A stretch of DNA of 64,000 nucleotides, from positions 124,001-188,000 of the forward strand of contig JBDNFC010000016.1 of the NCBI GenBank assembly GCA_041690035.1. Direction: 5' to 3'. Below, piece after piece: positions 17,957-25,485 of the stretch. The translations under genes were made by a program, and so were the position numbers. The notes beneath the pieces were generated by a model. The model was given only the letters and a program-made list of their open reading frames with translations. It had not been told where the DNA came from and ran no database searches. The DNA is from CALSPH01 sp041690035. Lineage in GTDB: Bacteria > Bacteroidota > Bacteroidia > NS11-12g > UBA955. Positions within the stretch are counted from its first letter, which is position 1. Every line of letters begins with the position of its first letter.

Positions 17957-18478
17957 ATGGCAAAAATCACAAAAAAATCCAAAATAGAAGAAGAACAAAT
18001 TGAGTTTAATCAAAACCAAGGTGAAGATAGCATTGTAAATGAACAAGAGCTATTGGAAAATCAAATAGCTATTTCTAAAGATAAATATACCCGTCTTTTT
18101 GCAGAGTTCGATAATTATAAAAAACGCACAGCAAAAGAGCGCTTAGAGCTAATTACCTCTGCGGGCAAGGAGGTTATTGTTAGCATGATACCTGTATTAG
18201 ATGATTTTGAAAGGGGTTTAAATTCTGTTGAAAATGAAGATGATAAAGCAGGCTTATTTTTGGTTTTAAATAAGTTAAAAAATAATTTGGAGCAAAAAGG
18301 TCTAAAGGTAATGAAAACAAGTATAAATGACGATTTTGATGTTGATTTACATGAAGCGATAACAACTATACCTGCCCAAGATGAGAATATGAAAGGAAAG
18401 ATAGTAGATATTATTGAAAAAGGATACCTTCTTGGAGATAAGGTGATACGCTATGCAAAAGTAGTGATAGGAGAATAG
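17957..18478 (+). CDS. grpE: Nucleotide exchange factor GrpE
   Basis: This 173-residue GrpE has a charged N-terminus, a long helix/coiled coil (about residues 30-90, with RLFAEFDNYKKRTAKER) and a C-terminal beta domain with the conserved LHEAITTIPAQDEN segment and KVIRYAKVVIG. GrpE dimers release ADP from DnaK. dnaK is not in the window, but dnaJ follows after 10 nt. No inverted-repeat CIRCE-type operator is visible upstream. Confidence 0.96.
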   Translation: MAKITKKSKIEEEQIEFNQNQGEDSIVNEQELLENQIAISKDKYTRLFAEFDNYKKRTAKERLELITSAGKEVIVSMIPVLDDFERGLNSVENEDDKAGLFLVLNKLKNNLEQKGLKVMKTSINDDFDVDLHEAITTIPAQDENMKGKIVDIIEKGYLLGDKVIRYAKVVIGE

Positions 18479-18488
18479 AAAATAGTAA

Positions 18489-19622
18489 ATGGCAAAAAGA
18501 GATTATTATGATGTGCTAGGACTTGCAAAGAATGCAAGTGCAGAAGAGATAAAAAAAGCATATAGAAAATTGGCAATAAAGTATCATCCTGATAAAAATC
18601 CGGATAATGCAGCTGCCGAAGAAAAATTTAAAGAAGCTGCTGAAGCCTATGAAGTGCTTAGCAACGGAGAGAAAAAACAGCGTTATGATCAGTTTGGTCA
18701 TGCAGGAATGGGTGGGGCATCTGGCGGAGGATTTAGCGGTAGTGGTATGTCTATGGATGATATTTTTAGTCAATTTGGCGATGTTTTTGGTGGTGGTGGC
18801 AGTCCATTCGAATCCTTTTTTGGAGGCAGAGGTGGCGGAGGTGGCAGACGGACTGCTGTTGGAACAAATATTAGAATAAAATTATCGCTTAGTTTAGAAG
18901 ATATTAAACACGGTGTTGAAAAAAAAATAAAATATAAAAAATTAATTGCCGCTCCGGGTCTTAAAACCAGCACTTGTAGCACCTGTCAAGGCAAAGGTTC
19001 TGTGCGCAAGGTAACCAATACATTTTTAGGACAGATGGCTACGACTGCTACTTGCCCTACTTGCCATGGCTCTGGTGTTAGTGTTAGTCATAGGCCAAGT
19101 GGTTCTAATCCTGATGGTTTAATTTATGCAGAACATGAAGTTAGTTTAAATATTCCAGCAGGTGTTGCTGATGGCATGCAATTATCCATGCAAGGGCAAG
19201 GCAACGCTGCAGCAGGTGGTCAAGGTGTAAATGGAGATTTAATAATTCTTGTGGAAGAAAAACATCATGACTTTTTTGTAAGGGATGGAAAAAATGTGCT
19301 CTATAACCTAAACATTAGTTTTTCCGATGCTGCTTTGGGGAATAGTTTAGAGATTCCAACTTTGGATGGATTAGTTAAAATAAAAATAGATAGTGGAACA
19401 CAGCCAGGTAAGATTTTGCGTTTAAAAGGAAAAGGGTTTAATGATCTTAGCGGCTATGGAACTGGTGATCAATTGGTCTATTTAAGTGTCTATGTGCCTG
19501 AAAAGCTAAGTAGCGATGAAAAGAAAATAATAGAAGAAATTGCTATGTTAGAGAATTTTAAAGCTAGAAATGTTAAAATGGATCGCACATTTTTTGATAG
19601 GCTTAGAAGTTTTTTTGAGTGA
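18489..19622 (+). CDS. dnaJ: Chaperone DnaJ with a half zinc-finger domain
   Basis: The 377-residue co-chaperone stimulates the DnaK ATPase and delivers substrates. It has a J-domain (residues 1-70, HPD at 33-35), a Gly/Phe-rich linker (70-120), then the cysteine-rich region and two C-terminal beta domains. The cysteine-rich region has only two CxxCxGxG motifs instead of four: CSTCQGKG (Cys163, Cys166) and CPTCHGSG (Cys189, Cys192). They sit on either side of the TFLGQMATTA segment, so by alignment they are motifs 2 and 3, which make zinc site II; motifs 1 and 4 (zinc site I) are absent. The frame is intact. It follows grpE in one operon. Confidence 0.95.
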   Translation: MAKRDYYDVLGLAKNASAEEIKKAYRKLAIKYHPDKNPDNAAAEEKFKEAAEAYEVLSNGEKKQRYDQFGHAGMGGASGGGFSGSGMSMDDIFSQFGDVFGGGGSPFESFFGGRGGGGGRRTAVGTNIRIKLSLSLEDIKHGVEKKIKYKKLIAAPGLKTSTCSTCQGKGSVRKVTNTFLGQMATTATCPTCHGSGVSVSHRPSGSNPDGLIYAEHEVSLNIPAGVADGMQLSMQGQGNAAAGGQGVNGDLIILVEEKHHDFFVRDGKNVLYNLNISFSDAALGNSLEIPTLDGLVKIKIDSGTQPGKILRLKGKGFNDLSGYGTGDQLVYLSVYVPEKLSSDEKKIIEEIAMLENFKARNVKMDRTFFDRLRSFFE

Positions 19623-19754
19623 TAAGTATTCAGGTTTTAGAAAAAAAAATAGCTGTTTGGAATTAATTTAGTGTTTTTTTTTCTGCTTTAGCCAAAGTGA
19701 AATAATTAATTGAAATCCCTTAAAAAATAAAAAAACAGATTTATCATCACATTA

Positions 19755-19785
19755 TTTGATAATGTTATAATATTACCTATTTTTG
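19755..19785 (+). promoter_or_regulatory. Promoter of atpD-atpC (TTTG-N19-TATTTTTG)
   Basis: TTTG at 19755-19758 and TATTTTTG at 19778-19785 are spaced 19 nt, ending 27 nt before the atpD ATG. Confidence 0.78.
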
Positions 19786-19811
19786 CACCCTTTAAAACGA
19801 CCCCAAATAAT

Positions 19812-21320
19812 ATGGCAAATATCGGCAAAATAGCACAAGTAATTGGTCCCGTAGTGGATGTTACTTTTGATGTAGAAGGTTCAACTTTACCAAGAATTTA
19901 TAACGCATTGCATGGCAAAAGACCAAATGGTCAAGTAATGGTTTTTGAAGTTCAGCAGCATTTAGGCGAAAATATAGTGCGAACTATCGCCATGGATTCT
20001 ACAGAAGGATTGGTAAGAGGATTGGAATTAGTAGACCAAGAAGGTCCAATAAAAATGCCAATTGGCGAAAGTATTAAAGGCAGACTATTAAATGTGGTGG
20101 GCGAAACCATAGATGGTATAGGTGATTTAGACGCTGCTAATGGAAGATCTATACACCAAGCACCACCAAAGTTTGAGGATTTATCAACAGCATCAGAACC
20201 GCTCTGGACAGGAATAAAAGTAATAGATTTATTAGAGCCTTATGCAAAAGGAGGAAAAATTGGTTTGTTTGGTGGAGCAGGTGTTGGAAAAACAGTATTA
20301 ATTCAAGAATTAATTAATAATATAGCAAAAGCTTATGACGGTTATTCAGTATTTGCAGGAGTAGGTGAGCGTAGTAGAGAAGGAAATGATCTTTTACGCG
20401 AGATGATTGAATCTGGAATTGTTAAGTATAGTGATGAGTTTCTGCATGAAATGGAAAAAGGTGGTTGGCCACTAGAAAAAGTAAATAAAGAGAGTTTAAA
20501 AGAATCCAAAGCCACATTTGTTTTTGGACAGATGAATGAGCCTCCAGGAGCAAGAGCAAGGGTAGCATTAAGTGGACTAGCTGTTGCAGAATATTTTAGA
20601 GATGGTGGAGAAGACGGAAAAGGAAAAGATATTTTATTTTTTATCGATAATATATTTAGATTCACACAAGCAGGATCAGAGGTTTCAGCCCTTTTGGGTC
20701 GTATGCCCTCAGCAGTTGGTTATCAGCCTACATTGGCATCAGAAATGGGTACAATGCAGGAGAGGATTACTTCTACAAAAAATGGCTCTATAACCTCTGT
20801 ACAGGCAGTATATGTGCCAGCAGATGATTTAACCGACCCTGCTCCAGCAACTACTTTTGCCCACTTAGATGCTACCACAGTTTTGAGTAGAAAAATTGCA
20901 GAATTGGGTATCTACCCAGCGGTTGATCCTTTAGATTCAACCTCTAGGCTTCTATCTGCTGATATATTGGGTGAGGAACATTATGGAACTGCTCAAAAAG
21001 TTAAAAACTTATTGCAAAGGTATAAAGAATTACAGGATATTATTGCAATTTTGGGAATGGATGAGCTTTCAGAAGAAGACAAACTTGTAGTTACTCGGGC
21101 TAGACGGGTGCAGCGTTTCTTATCACAGCCTTTTCATGTTGCAGAGCAGTTTACAGGACTAAAAGGAGTGTTGGTTGATATTAAAGAAACCATAAAAGGT
21201 TTTAACATGATTATGGATGGTGAAGTAGATGAGTATCCCGAAGCAGCTTTTAATCTTGTTGGAACTATAGAAGATGCGATTGAAAAAGGCAAGAAATTGA
21301 TTGCTGAATCTAAAAAATAA
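19812..21320 (+). CDS. atpD: F-type ATP synthase, F1 beta subunit
   Basis: This 502-residue catalytic subunit of the F1 sector has an N-terminal beta-barrel (1-80), the nucleotide-binding core with Walker A GGAGVGKT (154-161), the catalytic-Glu region GERSREGNDL, the Walker B stretch DILFFIDNIFRFTQAGSEVS, and ALLGRMPSAVGYQPTLA. The C-terminal helical domain carries DELSEEDKLVV, the DELSEED element. The length is slightly above the common 460-480 owing to small inserts near residues 215-235 and 250-265. It is transcribed with atpC only, away from the other ATP synthase genes, as is usual in many Bacteroidota. Confidence 0.98.
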   Translation: MANIGKIAQVIGPVVDVTFDVEGSTLPRIYNALHGKRPNGQVMVFEVQQHLGENIVRTIAMDSTEGLVRGLELVDQEGPIKMPIGESIKGRLLNVVGETIDGIGDLDAANGRSIHQAPPKFEDLSTASEPLWTGIKVIDLLEPYAKGGKIGLFGGAGVGKTVLIQELINNIAKAYDGYSVFAGVGERSREGNDLLREMIESGIVKYSDEFLHEMEKGGWPLEKVNKESLKESKATFVFGQMNEPPGARARVALSGLAVAEYFRDGGEDGKGKDILFFIDNIFRFTQAGSEVSALLGRMPSAVGYQPTLASEMGTMQERITSTKNGSITSVQAVYVPADDLTDPAPATTFAHLDATTVLSRKIAELGIYPAVDPLDSTSRLLSADILGEEHYGTAQKVKNLLQRYKELQDIIAILGMDELSEEDKLVVTRARRVQRFLSQPFHVAEQFTGLKGVLVDIKETIKGFNMIMDGEVDEYPEAAFNLVGTIEDAIEKGKKLIAESKK

Positions 21321-21329
21321 TTAAATTTT

Positions 21330-21563
21330 ATGCAGTTAGAGATTTTAACACCTGATGCCATTATTTATAATGGAGAGGTGATTTCTGTTAGTTTGCCTGG
21401 TTTGAATGGTAGATTTCAAGTTTTAAACAATCACGCGCCTATAATAAGCACGCTTACAAGTGGCGAAATTTTAATTGAAACGGCCGACAAGAATATAGAA
21501 AAATTTGGAATTAAAGGTGGTATTCTTGAGATTTTAAAAAATAAAGTTATTGTTTTAGCCTAA
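21330..21563 (+). CDS. atpC: F-type ATP synthase, F1 epsilon subunit (short form)
   Basis: The 77-residue product corresponds to the N-terminal beta-sandwich of epsilon: LEILTPDAIIYNGEVISVSL, GRFQVLNNHAPIISTL and FGIKGGILEILKNKVIVL. The C-terminal pair of helices, which in other bacteria inhibits ATP hydrolysis, is absent; full-length epsilon is about 130-140 residues. The stop is clean and nothing coding follows, so this is a natural short form, common in Bacteroidota, rather than a frameshift. It starts 9 nt after atpD. Confidence 0.92.
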   Translation: MQLEILTPDAIIYNGEVISVSLPGLNGRFQVLNNHAPIISTLTSGEILIETADKNIEKFGIKGGILEILKNKVIVLA

Positions 21564-21578
21564 TATTTTATTTCTATC

Positions 21579-21609
21579 AACTAATATATTATTGCAGTCT
21601 GTATTAGTT
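21579..21609. other. Inverted repeat after atpC (possible weak terminator)
   Basis: AACTAATA (21579-21586) and TATTAGTT (21602-21609) form an 8-bp perfect inverted repeat with a 15-nt loop between the convergent atpC and GIN-domain genes. There is no T run on either side, so termination is doubtful. Confidence 0.35.
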
Positions 21610-21671
21610 ATAACACAATTTGTAAATAATTGAAATTGTAGTTTATGAATATTGTCTTTTAATCTCTGCCC

Positions 21672-22406
21672 TTAGATTTTATTTATTTTTGCAGCCGATG
21701 TTGCAGCGCAGTCAGCTTCTTTAGGTTTTCCAGCATAATTAATAATACTGGAGGTGGATGCATTAGCCTTTAGGCTTTTCTTTACATTTACCGTTACAAC
21801 TGCAGCACTTGATGTTTCTATTTCGGCAATTTCTAAAATTAAATTGGAGGCATGGACTGTGCCAGAAGTTGACACATTAAATTTTCCAATTCGTGCATTT
21901 CCATTTAAAGTACAAGTGCCAGATGAATTGGTTTCCAATTCTATTAAATTGAAATTTCCAGTTAAATCTAATTCTGAGCTAGTTGATGTTTTAATATTTA
22001 TTTTTTCGGCATTAATGGTTGCTTTGCAATGCATACTGTTGCTCAATGATAATTCATTAATTTTTGGACAATAAATCCTTAATAGCGGTTTCTTTTTATA
22101 ACGATAGGTTCCGTTTGAAATTTTTAACATAAGCGTATTTTCAATAACTATAGGTTTAAAGTATTTTGCCAAGTTTTTATCAAAATTTAGTTCTGTATAA
22201 AAACTATCTGATGGAATAATTTCACAATCAATCATTGACATAGAAATAGCATCAAAAGCTCCCGTTTCAATTCTGGTCCAAACCATATTATGATCACCTT
22301 TTATATTTGCCGTTTCTTCTGCATACTTGCTGTATAGCATAAAAGAAATAATTAGAAGTAGAATTGAGGCTGCTCCTGTTAGCAGTATTTTGTTACTTGT
22401 TTTCAT
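21672..22406 (-). CDS. GIN-domain (DUF2807) membrane-anchored or secreted protein
   Basis: The 244-residue product has an N-terminal signal or anchor (KILLTGAASILLLIISFMLY) and then a right-handed parallel beta-helix-like domain of the GIN/DUF2807 type. Repeating short strands with Asn/Ser turns are visible: INELSLSNSMHCKATINAEK, IELETNSSGTCTLNGNARIG and ETSSAAVVTVNVKKS. The domain is usually called the head GIN domain; its role is not established. The gene is the last of the reverse operon ABC ATPase-permease-GntR-GIN and overlaps the end of the GntR gene by 14 bp, so it is translationally coupled to the repressor. Confidence 0.82.
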   Translation of the reverse strand: MKTSNKILLTGAASILLLIISFMLYSKYAEETANIKGDHNMVWTRIETGAFDAISMSMIDCEIIPSDSFYTELNFDKNLAKYFKPIVIENTLMLKISNGTYRYKKKPLLRIYCPKINELSLSNSMHCKATINAEKINIKTSTSSELDLTGNFNLIELETNSSGTCTLNGNARIGKFNVSTSGTVHASNLILEIAEIETSSAAVVTVNVKKSLKANASTSSIINYAGKPKEADCAATSAAKINKI

Positions 22407-22755
22407 AGTTTTGTAGTTTATTGATTAGTTCTGAAACACTAATATCTAGCTGTTTCAATGATTTTAATATTTCGGGAATAACATTTTCTAAAAAAGCAGT
22501 TTTTCTAAGTTTGATTAGGTTTTGTTTGGCATCAGGCATTAAAAAATAACCTATGCCTCGCTTGTTTTCTATTAAATTATTTTCTTGCAATAGGTTGTAA
22601 GAGCGCATTACAGTATTGGGATTTACCTTAAACAGTACAGCAGTATCGCGCACAGATGGTATCCGTTCTTCATGATTCCATTCATCTTGCAAGATTTTAT
22701 CTTCCATGGCCTCTGATATTTGAATGAAAATGGGTTTTTCTTTGTTAAAGTCCAT
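22393..22755 (-). CDS. GntR-family repressor, short YtrA type
   Basis: This 120-residue regulator has an N-terminal winged helix: FIQISEAMEDKILQDEW, RIPSVRDTAVLFKVNPNTVMR (recognition helix) and LIENKRGIGYFLM (wing). A short C-terminal helical dimerisation part of about 40 residues follows, without a full ligand-binding domain. That is the YtrA subfamily, which typically represses its own ABC transporter operon. It lies downstream of the permease and ATPase genes (1-bp overlap with the permease stop). The palindrome AGTGTATTA-N6-TAATACACT at the operon promoter resembles known YtrA-type sites, so autoregulation is very likely. Confidence 0.9.
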   Translation of the reverse strand: MDFNKEKPIFIQISEAMEDKILQDEWNHEERIPSVRDTAVLFKVNPNTVMRSYNLLQENNLIENKRGIGYFLMPDAKQNLIKLRKTAFLENVIPEILKSLKQLDISVSELINKLQNYENK

Positions 22756-23498
22756 TATATGCTGCGTTCTTTAAGTTTGTAAAATGCCACCAGCATAAAG
22801 AAACCTGTTAACAGAGCAACTAGGAGCATACTATCTGCACTGTTTGAAATAGTAAATCTTGTAATATTGTCATTAATACTTAACATTGTTCCAGCATCCG
22901 TAAATGATGAAACCATACCGGATGGTTTAATAAAATAAAATATTATTCCCAAAGAACCAATAAATAAAATGGAAACGATTGTAGAAAAAACCATATTCAT
23001 AACTACAGGGTTTTTCTTAAACCAGGATGCTCCCATAAGGCAAAAGGCATTAGTAAGAAAATAGATTTGTATCATTTCATTGGGCATAAAACTGTAGGAA
23101 ATAGCTTTAGAATTTACACCCATCTTCTTCAAAATTTCAAAAATAATTAAGCCAAAATAATAGTACATAGCAAAGAGTAACCCATATAAAATTGATGAAA
23201 TAAACCAAGCACTAAAAAGTTTATCGGCTATGGATACAGGCAATATTGCAAATTGATACCCTTTGCTGCTTTCTGATGTTTCAAAAAACATAAGACTTGC
23301 AAGTATGGGGCCACCAATAATGAGCAGCATAGTCATGGCGGTATAATAAAAATCAAGATCAATTGCGGATACAGCTTGGTCTTTTAGCGAATTGATAATG
23401 ATAATGAGCAACCAAATAGAGGTCATCCCAATGATTACATTAAATCCGTCTTTTAGAAAGTATCTTCTTATCAGAAGTTTGATATTATTAAAATTCAT
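22755..23498 (-). CDS. ABC transporter permease subunit
   Basis: The 247-residue membrane protein has about six predicted helices, for example NVIIGMTSIWLLIIIIN, MTMLLIIGGPILASLMFF, ILYGLLFAMYYYFGLII, VNMVFSTIVSILFIGSLGII after MN, and a last one near SMLLVALLTGFFMLVAFY. It fits ABC-2-like permeases encoded beside YtrA regulators. I chose the ATG at 23498; the longer open frame to 23555 would overlap the ATPase gene by 53 bp and lacks conserved features. The substrate is unknown; related systems respond to cell-wall antibiotics or envelope stress. Confidence 0.85.
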   Translation of the reverse strand: MNFNNIKLLIRRYFLKDGFNVIIGMTSIWLLIIIINSLKDQAVSAIDLDFYYTAMTMLLIIGGPILASLMFFETSESSKGYQFAILPVSIADKLFSAWFISSILYGLLFAMYYYFGLIIFEILKKMGVNSKAISYSFMPNEMIQIYFLTNAFCLMGASWFKKNPVVMNMVFSTIVSILFIGSLGIIFYFIKPSGMVSSFTDAGTMLSINDNITRFTISNSADSMLLVALLTGFFMLVAFYKLKERSI

Positions 23499-23502
23499 GT
23501 GT

Positions 23503-24324
23503 TTATTTATAAAGGTTGATGGATGGGTTAATAGCAGCATTAAACAATAGGGCAAGGTTTATTGTGCCAGGTATTTTTAAAACGTTTTTTTGAAGGGTGT
23601 TAAAAGACATTCCTTGTTTTTCATGGTACAATAAATGGTCTTCTTTTAGGATATTAGTGGTTTCAAAAAGAAATTTATTTTCAATTTCCTCTAAACTATA
23701 ATTAAATACAATTTTTTGATTGTCCAAAATCAACACTTGGTCTATCAAATTTTCAATATCTTGAATTTGATGAGTTGAAATAATGACGCCTTGATCTGCG
23801 TTAAAAAACTCTGATAATATTGTTTGAAATTGTTGTTTTGAAGGGATATCTAGCCCGTTAGTTGGTTCGTCCAATAAAAGCCAAGGAGTTTTTGCAGCAA
23901 GGCCAAATGCTATAGCAGTTTTCTTTTGTTGTCCTTGCGATAAATTGGATAGTTTACCTGACACGGGTATATGAAACTGTTCGAGCATTTTATGAAAATT
24001 TGAATAATTAAAATTGGGGTAAAATGGTGCATTCATTTTTAAAAATACGCTACAATTTACATTGGGCAGCAGCACCATTTCTGGTACGAGTGTAATTTTT
24101 TTAAAAGTTTCAGCATTTCTTGTTGCCATATTTTGATGTTCAACATTTATTGCGCCACCAGTAGGGTTTAGTCCGCCACACATCATTTTGAGAAGTGATG
24201 TTTTTCCTTCACCATTTTTTCCAAAAAGTCCGTAATAGTGTCCTTTTGCAAGATTTAGGCTGACATTGCTCAATACTGGGTTTGCTTTTCTGTAATATAA
24301 TGAAGCATTATTTATTTCAATCAT
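23503..24324 (-). CDS. ABC transporter ATP-binding protein
   Basis: This 273-residue ATPase has Walker A GLFGKNGEGKTSLL (about residue 33), the signature LSQGQQKKTAIAFGLA and Walker B WLLLDEPTNGLD, followed by the switch His in ISTHQIQDIE. It powers the permease encoded 4 nt downstream. It is the first gene of the four-gene reverse operon; its ATG is 4 nt from the edge of the GntR operator palindrome, so repressor binding would cover the transcription start. The signature starts LSQGQ rather than LSGGQ, a common variant. Confidence 0.93.
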   Translation of the reverse strand: MIEINNASLYYRKANPVLSNVSLNLAKGHYYGLFGKNGEGKTSLLKMMCGGLNPTGGAINVEHQNMATRNAETFKKITLVPEMVLLPNVNCSVFLKMNAPFYPNFNYSNFHKMLEQFHIPVSGKLSNLSQGQQKKTAIAFGLAAKTPWLLLDEPTNGLDIPSKQQFQTILSEFFNADQGVIISTHQIQDIENLIDQVLILDNQKIVFNYSLEEIENKFLFETTNILKEDHLLYHEKQGMSFNTLQKNVLKIPGTINLALLFNAAINPSINLYK

Positions 24325-24328
24325 AATT

Positions 24329-24352
24329 AGTGTATTAGTTAATTAATACACT
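24329..24352. promoter_or_regulatory. GntR/YtrA-type operator palindrome
   Basis: AGTGTATTA (24329-24337) and TAATACACT (24344-24352) are perfect 9-bp inverted arms with a 6-bp spacer. The site lies between the -7 element and the first gene of the ABC operon, covering the expected transcription start. Confidence 0.85.
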
Positions 24353-24353
24353 G

Positions 24354-24383
24354 CAATAGTATGTTAATTTTTTCAATTACAAA
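24354..24383 (-). promoter_or_regulatory. Promoter of the ABC-GntR operon (TTTG-N18-TACTATTG)
   Basis: On the reverse strand TTTG (24383-24380) and TACTATTG (24361-24354) are 18 nt apart. The -7 element differs from TAnnTTTG at one position. The operator starts 1 nt downstream. Confidence 0.65.
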
Positions 24384-24457
24384 AATTTATTTATTTTTTT
24401 TTTAAATCCTCATTGCCTGCAAGAATATAGATAGTGTAGTAGAAAAAAAATATTGAG

Positions 24458-24790
24458 TTATTTAACTTGTAGATATGGAACATGTTTATTTTTCATTAAT
24501 TTGGTTAATGGATTGCTGTAGATTATAAAATTTTTGTAAGTAGAATCTCTAATGCATAATCTGGGACTATATTCAATTAAAAATTCAAAAATCGCATTTG
24601 AGGATGGAAAATTATTATAGTCGGATTTAACGGTAAATTCTTTGTAATCTCCAGAGCCACAAGTTATGTTAGACTTGGTGTATGTCGTAAAAGTTGGAAT
24701 AATTACAGTTTGAGACCACCCAAATTTTGTAATTCCACTTATTATGATTAGCGAAACTGCCATCATTGCTGTTTTTAATTTTGTTTTCAT
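24458..24790 (-). CDS. Small secreted protein of unknown function
   Basis: The 110-residue product has a signal peptide (KTAMMAVSLIIISGITKFGWSQ, cleavage probably after WSQ) and a mature part of about 85 residues with two cysteines (in ITCGSGDY and RLCIRD) that could form a disulfide. No family is recognised. A -7 element (TAGGTTTG) sits 39 nt upstream, supporting expression. It diverges from the XRE regulator gene, with a perfect palindrome between them, so it may be that regulator's target. A gap of about 130 bp separates its end from the ABC operon. Confidence 0.65.
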   Translation of the reverse strand: MKTKLKTAMMAVSLIIISGITKFGWSQTVIIPTFTTYTKSNITCGSGDYKEFTVKSDYNNFPSSNAIFEFLIEYSPRLCIRDSTYKNFIIYSNPLTKLMKNKHVPYLQVK

Positions 24791-24828
24791 ATTGTTTATT
24801 TTTTAAATTGATTTACAGCAAACCTAAA

Positions 24829-24836
24829 GCAATTAA
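24829..24836 (-). promoter_or_regulatory. -7 element (TAGGTTTG) of the small secreted protein gene
   Basis: On the reverse strand TAGGTTTG matches TAnnTTTG and ends 39 nt before the ATG at 24790. The palindrome at 24862-24880 lies just upstream, near the -33 region. Confidence 0.5.
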
Positions 24837-24861
24837 TACGACCAAATACCAAATTGAATTC

Positions 24862-24880
24862 TTATATCAATTTGATATAA
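24862..24880. promoter_or_regulatory. Perfect palindrome, candidate XRE operator
   Basis: TTATATCAA, one central T, then TTGATATAA: 9-bp arms in perfect inverted symmetry. It lies in the divergent intergenic region between the secreted-protein gene and the XRE regulator gene. Confidence 0.55.
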
Positions 24881-24957
24881 TGCTATTTATTAAAAAAAAC
24901 TGTTTTAAATTATCAAATAATGTTCGTTTCTTTGTAAAAAATAAATTAGTGACCATT

Positions 24958-25299
24958 ATGGAACGCAACGATAAAATTTTTAATAAAGTTGCTTTCATAG
25001 CCGCCCAATTAAAAAAATGGCGGAGGGAAAAAGGTATTACTCAACCAATAATTGCAGATTTTTTAAATATCCAACAGCCTAATTACCATAGACTAGAAAA
25101 AGGTAAGAGTTATTTGGATATAACTTTAGCTTTTAGGATTTGTCAATACTATAATAAGAGCGGAGTTGAACTACATTATCTTCATGCACAAGGAGATTGT
25201 ACGCCAGAAATAGCTTTGTTAAATTCTGTTTTAACCTCTTCAATAAATCATTCAATTAAAGGTGAGATAAGCAATCTAAAGAAAAATAAAACATGTTAG
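24958..25299 (+). CDS. XRE-family helix-turn-helix regulator
   Basis: This 113-residue protein has a Cro/C1-type HTH at about residues 10-65: LKKWRREKGITQPIIADFLN is helices 1-2 and IQQPNYHRLEKGKSYLDI is the recognition helix and turn. The C-terminal 45 residues are not a recognised domain. The in-frame extension upstream to 24766 is rejected: it overlaps the divergent gene and reads as AT-rich non-coding sequence. The ATG at 24958 fits the usual start just before the HTH. It diverges from a secreted-protein gene and overlaps a tiny downstream ORF by 7 bp. Confidence 0.8.
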   Translation: MERNDKIFNKVAFIAAQLKKWRREKGITQPIIADFLNIQQPNYHRLEKGKSYLDITLAFRICQYYNKSGVELHYLHAQGDCTPEIALLNSVLTSSINHSIKGEISNLKKNKTC

Positions 25300-25388
25300 A
25301 AGAACAATTAAAACGCGATACTCAACTATATTCCGATTTATTGCAAAACCAAACACTGATTGATAAGAAAGAAAAAACTAAACACTGA
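25293..25388 (+). CDS. Possible 31-residue small protein coupled to the XRE gene
   Basis: An ATG at 25293 overlaps the last codons of the XRE gene and opens a 31-codon frame ending TGA at 25386-25388. The product (starting MLEEQLKRDTQLYSDLLQNQ) is a single charged amphipathic helix with heptad-like Leu spacing. The overlap suggests translational coupling. It could be a helical partner of the regulator or simply chance; there is no homology evidence. Confidence 0.35.
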   Translation: MLEEQLKRDTQLYSDLLQNQTLIDKKEKTKH

Positions 25389-25485
25389 AAGTGCCACTAA
25401 ACCTCTCTAATGCTATCAAAACTAATACTATCATCTATTTAATTACATTAAACTAATAAATCAAAATTTAAACTAAAACAATTAT

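Noticed and set aside
18700..18860. GGT/GGC-rich DNA as a repeat element
   Set aside because: It is the Gly/Phe-rich linker of dnaJ, in frame and expected for the family.
21330..21563. atpC as a frameshifted gene
   Set aside because: The product ends cleanly after the beta-sandwich domain and nothing after the stop encodes the missing helices; short epsilon subunits are common in Bacteroidota.
21579..21609. Inverted repeat after atpC as a strong terminator
   Set aside because: No T run follows either arm, so it is listed only as an inverted repeat.
24766..24957. 192-bp N-terminal extension of the XRE regulator
   Set aside because: It overlaps the divergent secreted-protein gene, contains its promoter and the palindrome, and reads as unstructured AT-rich sequence; the HTH starts right after the ATG at 24958.
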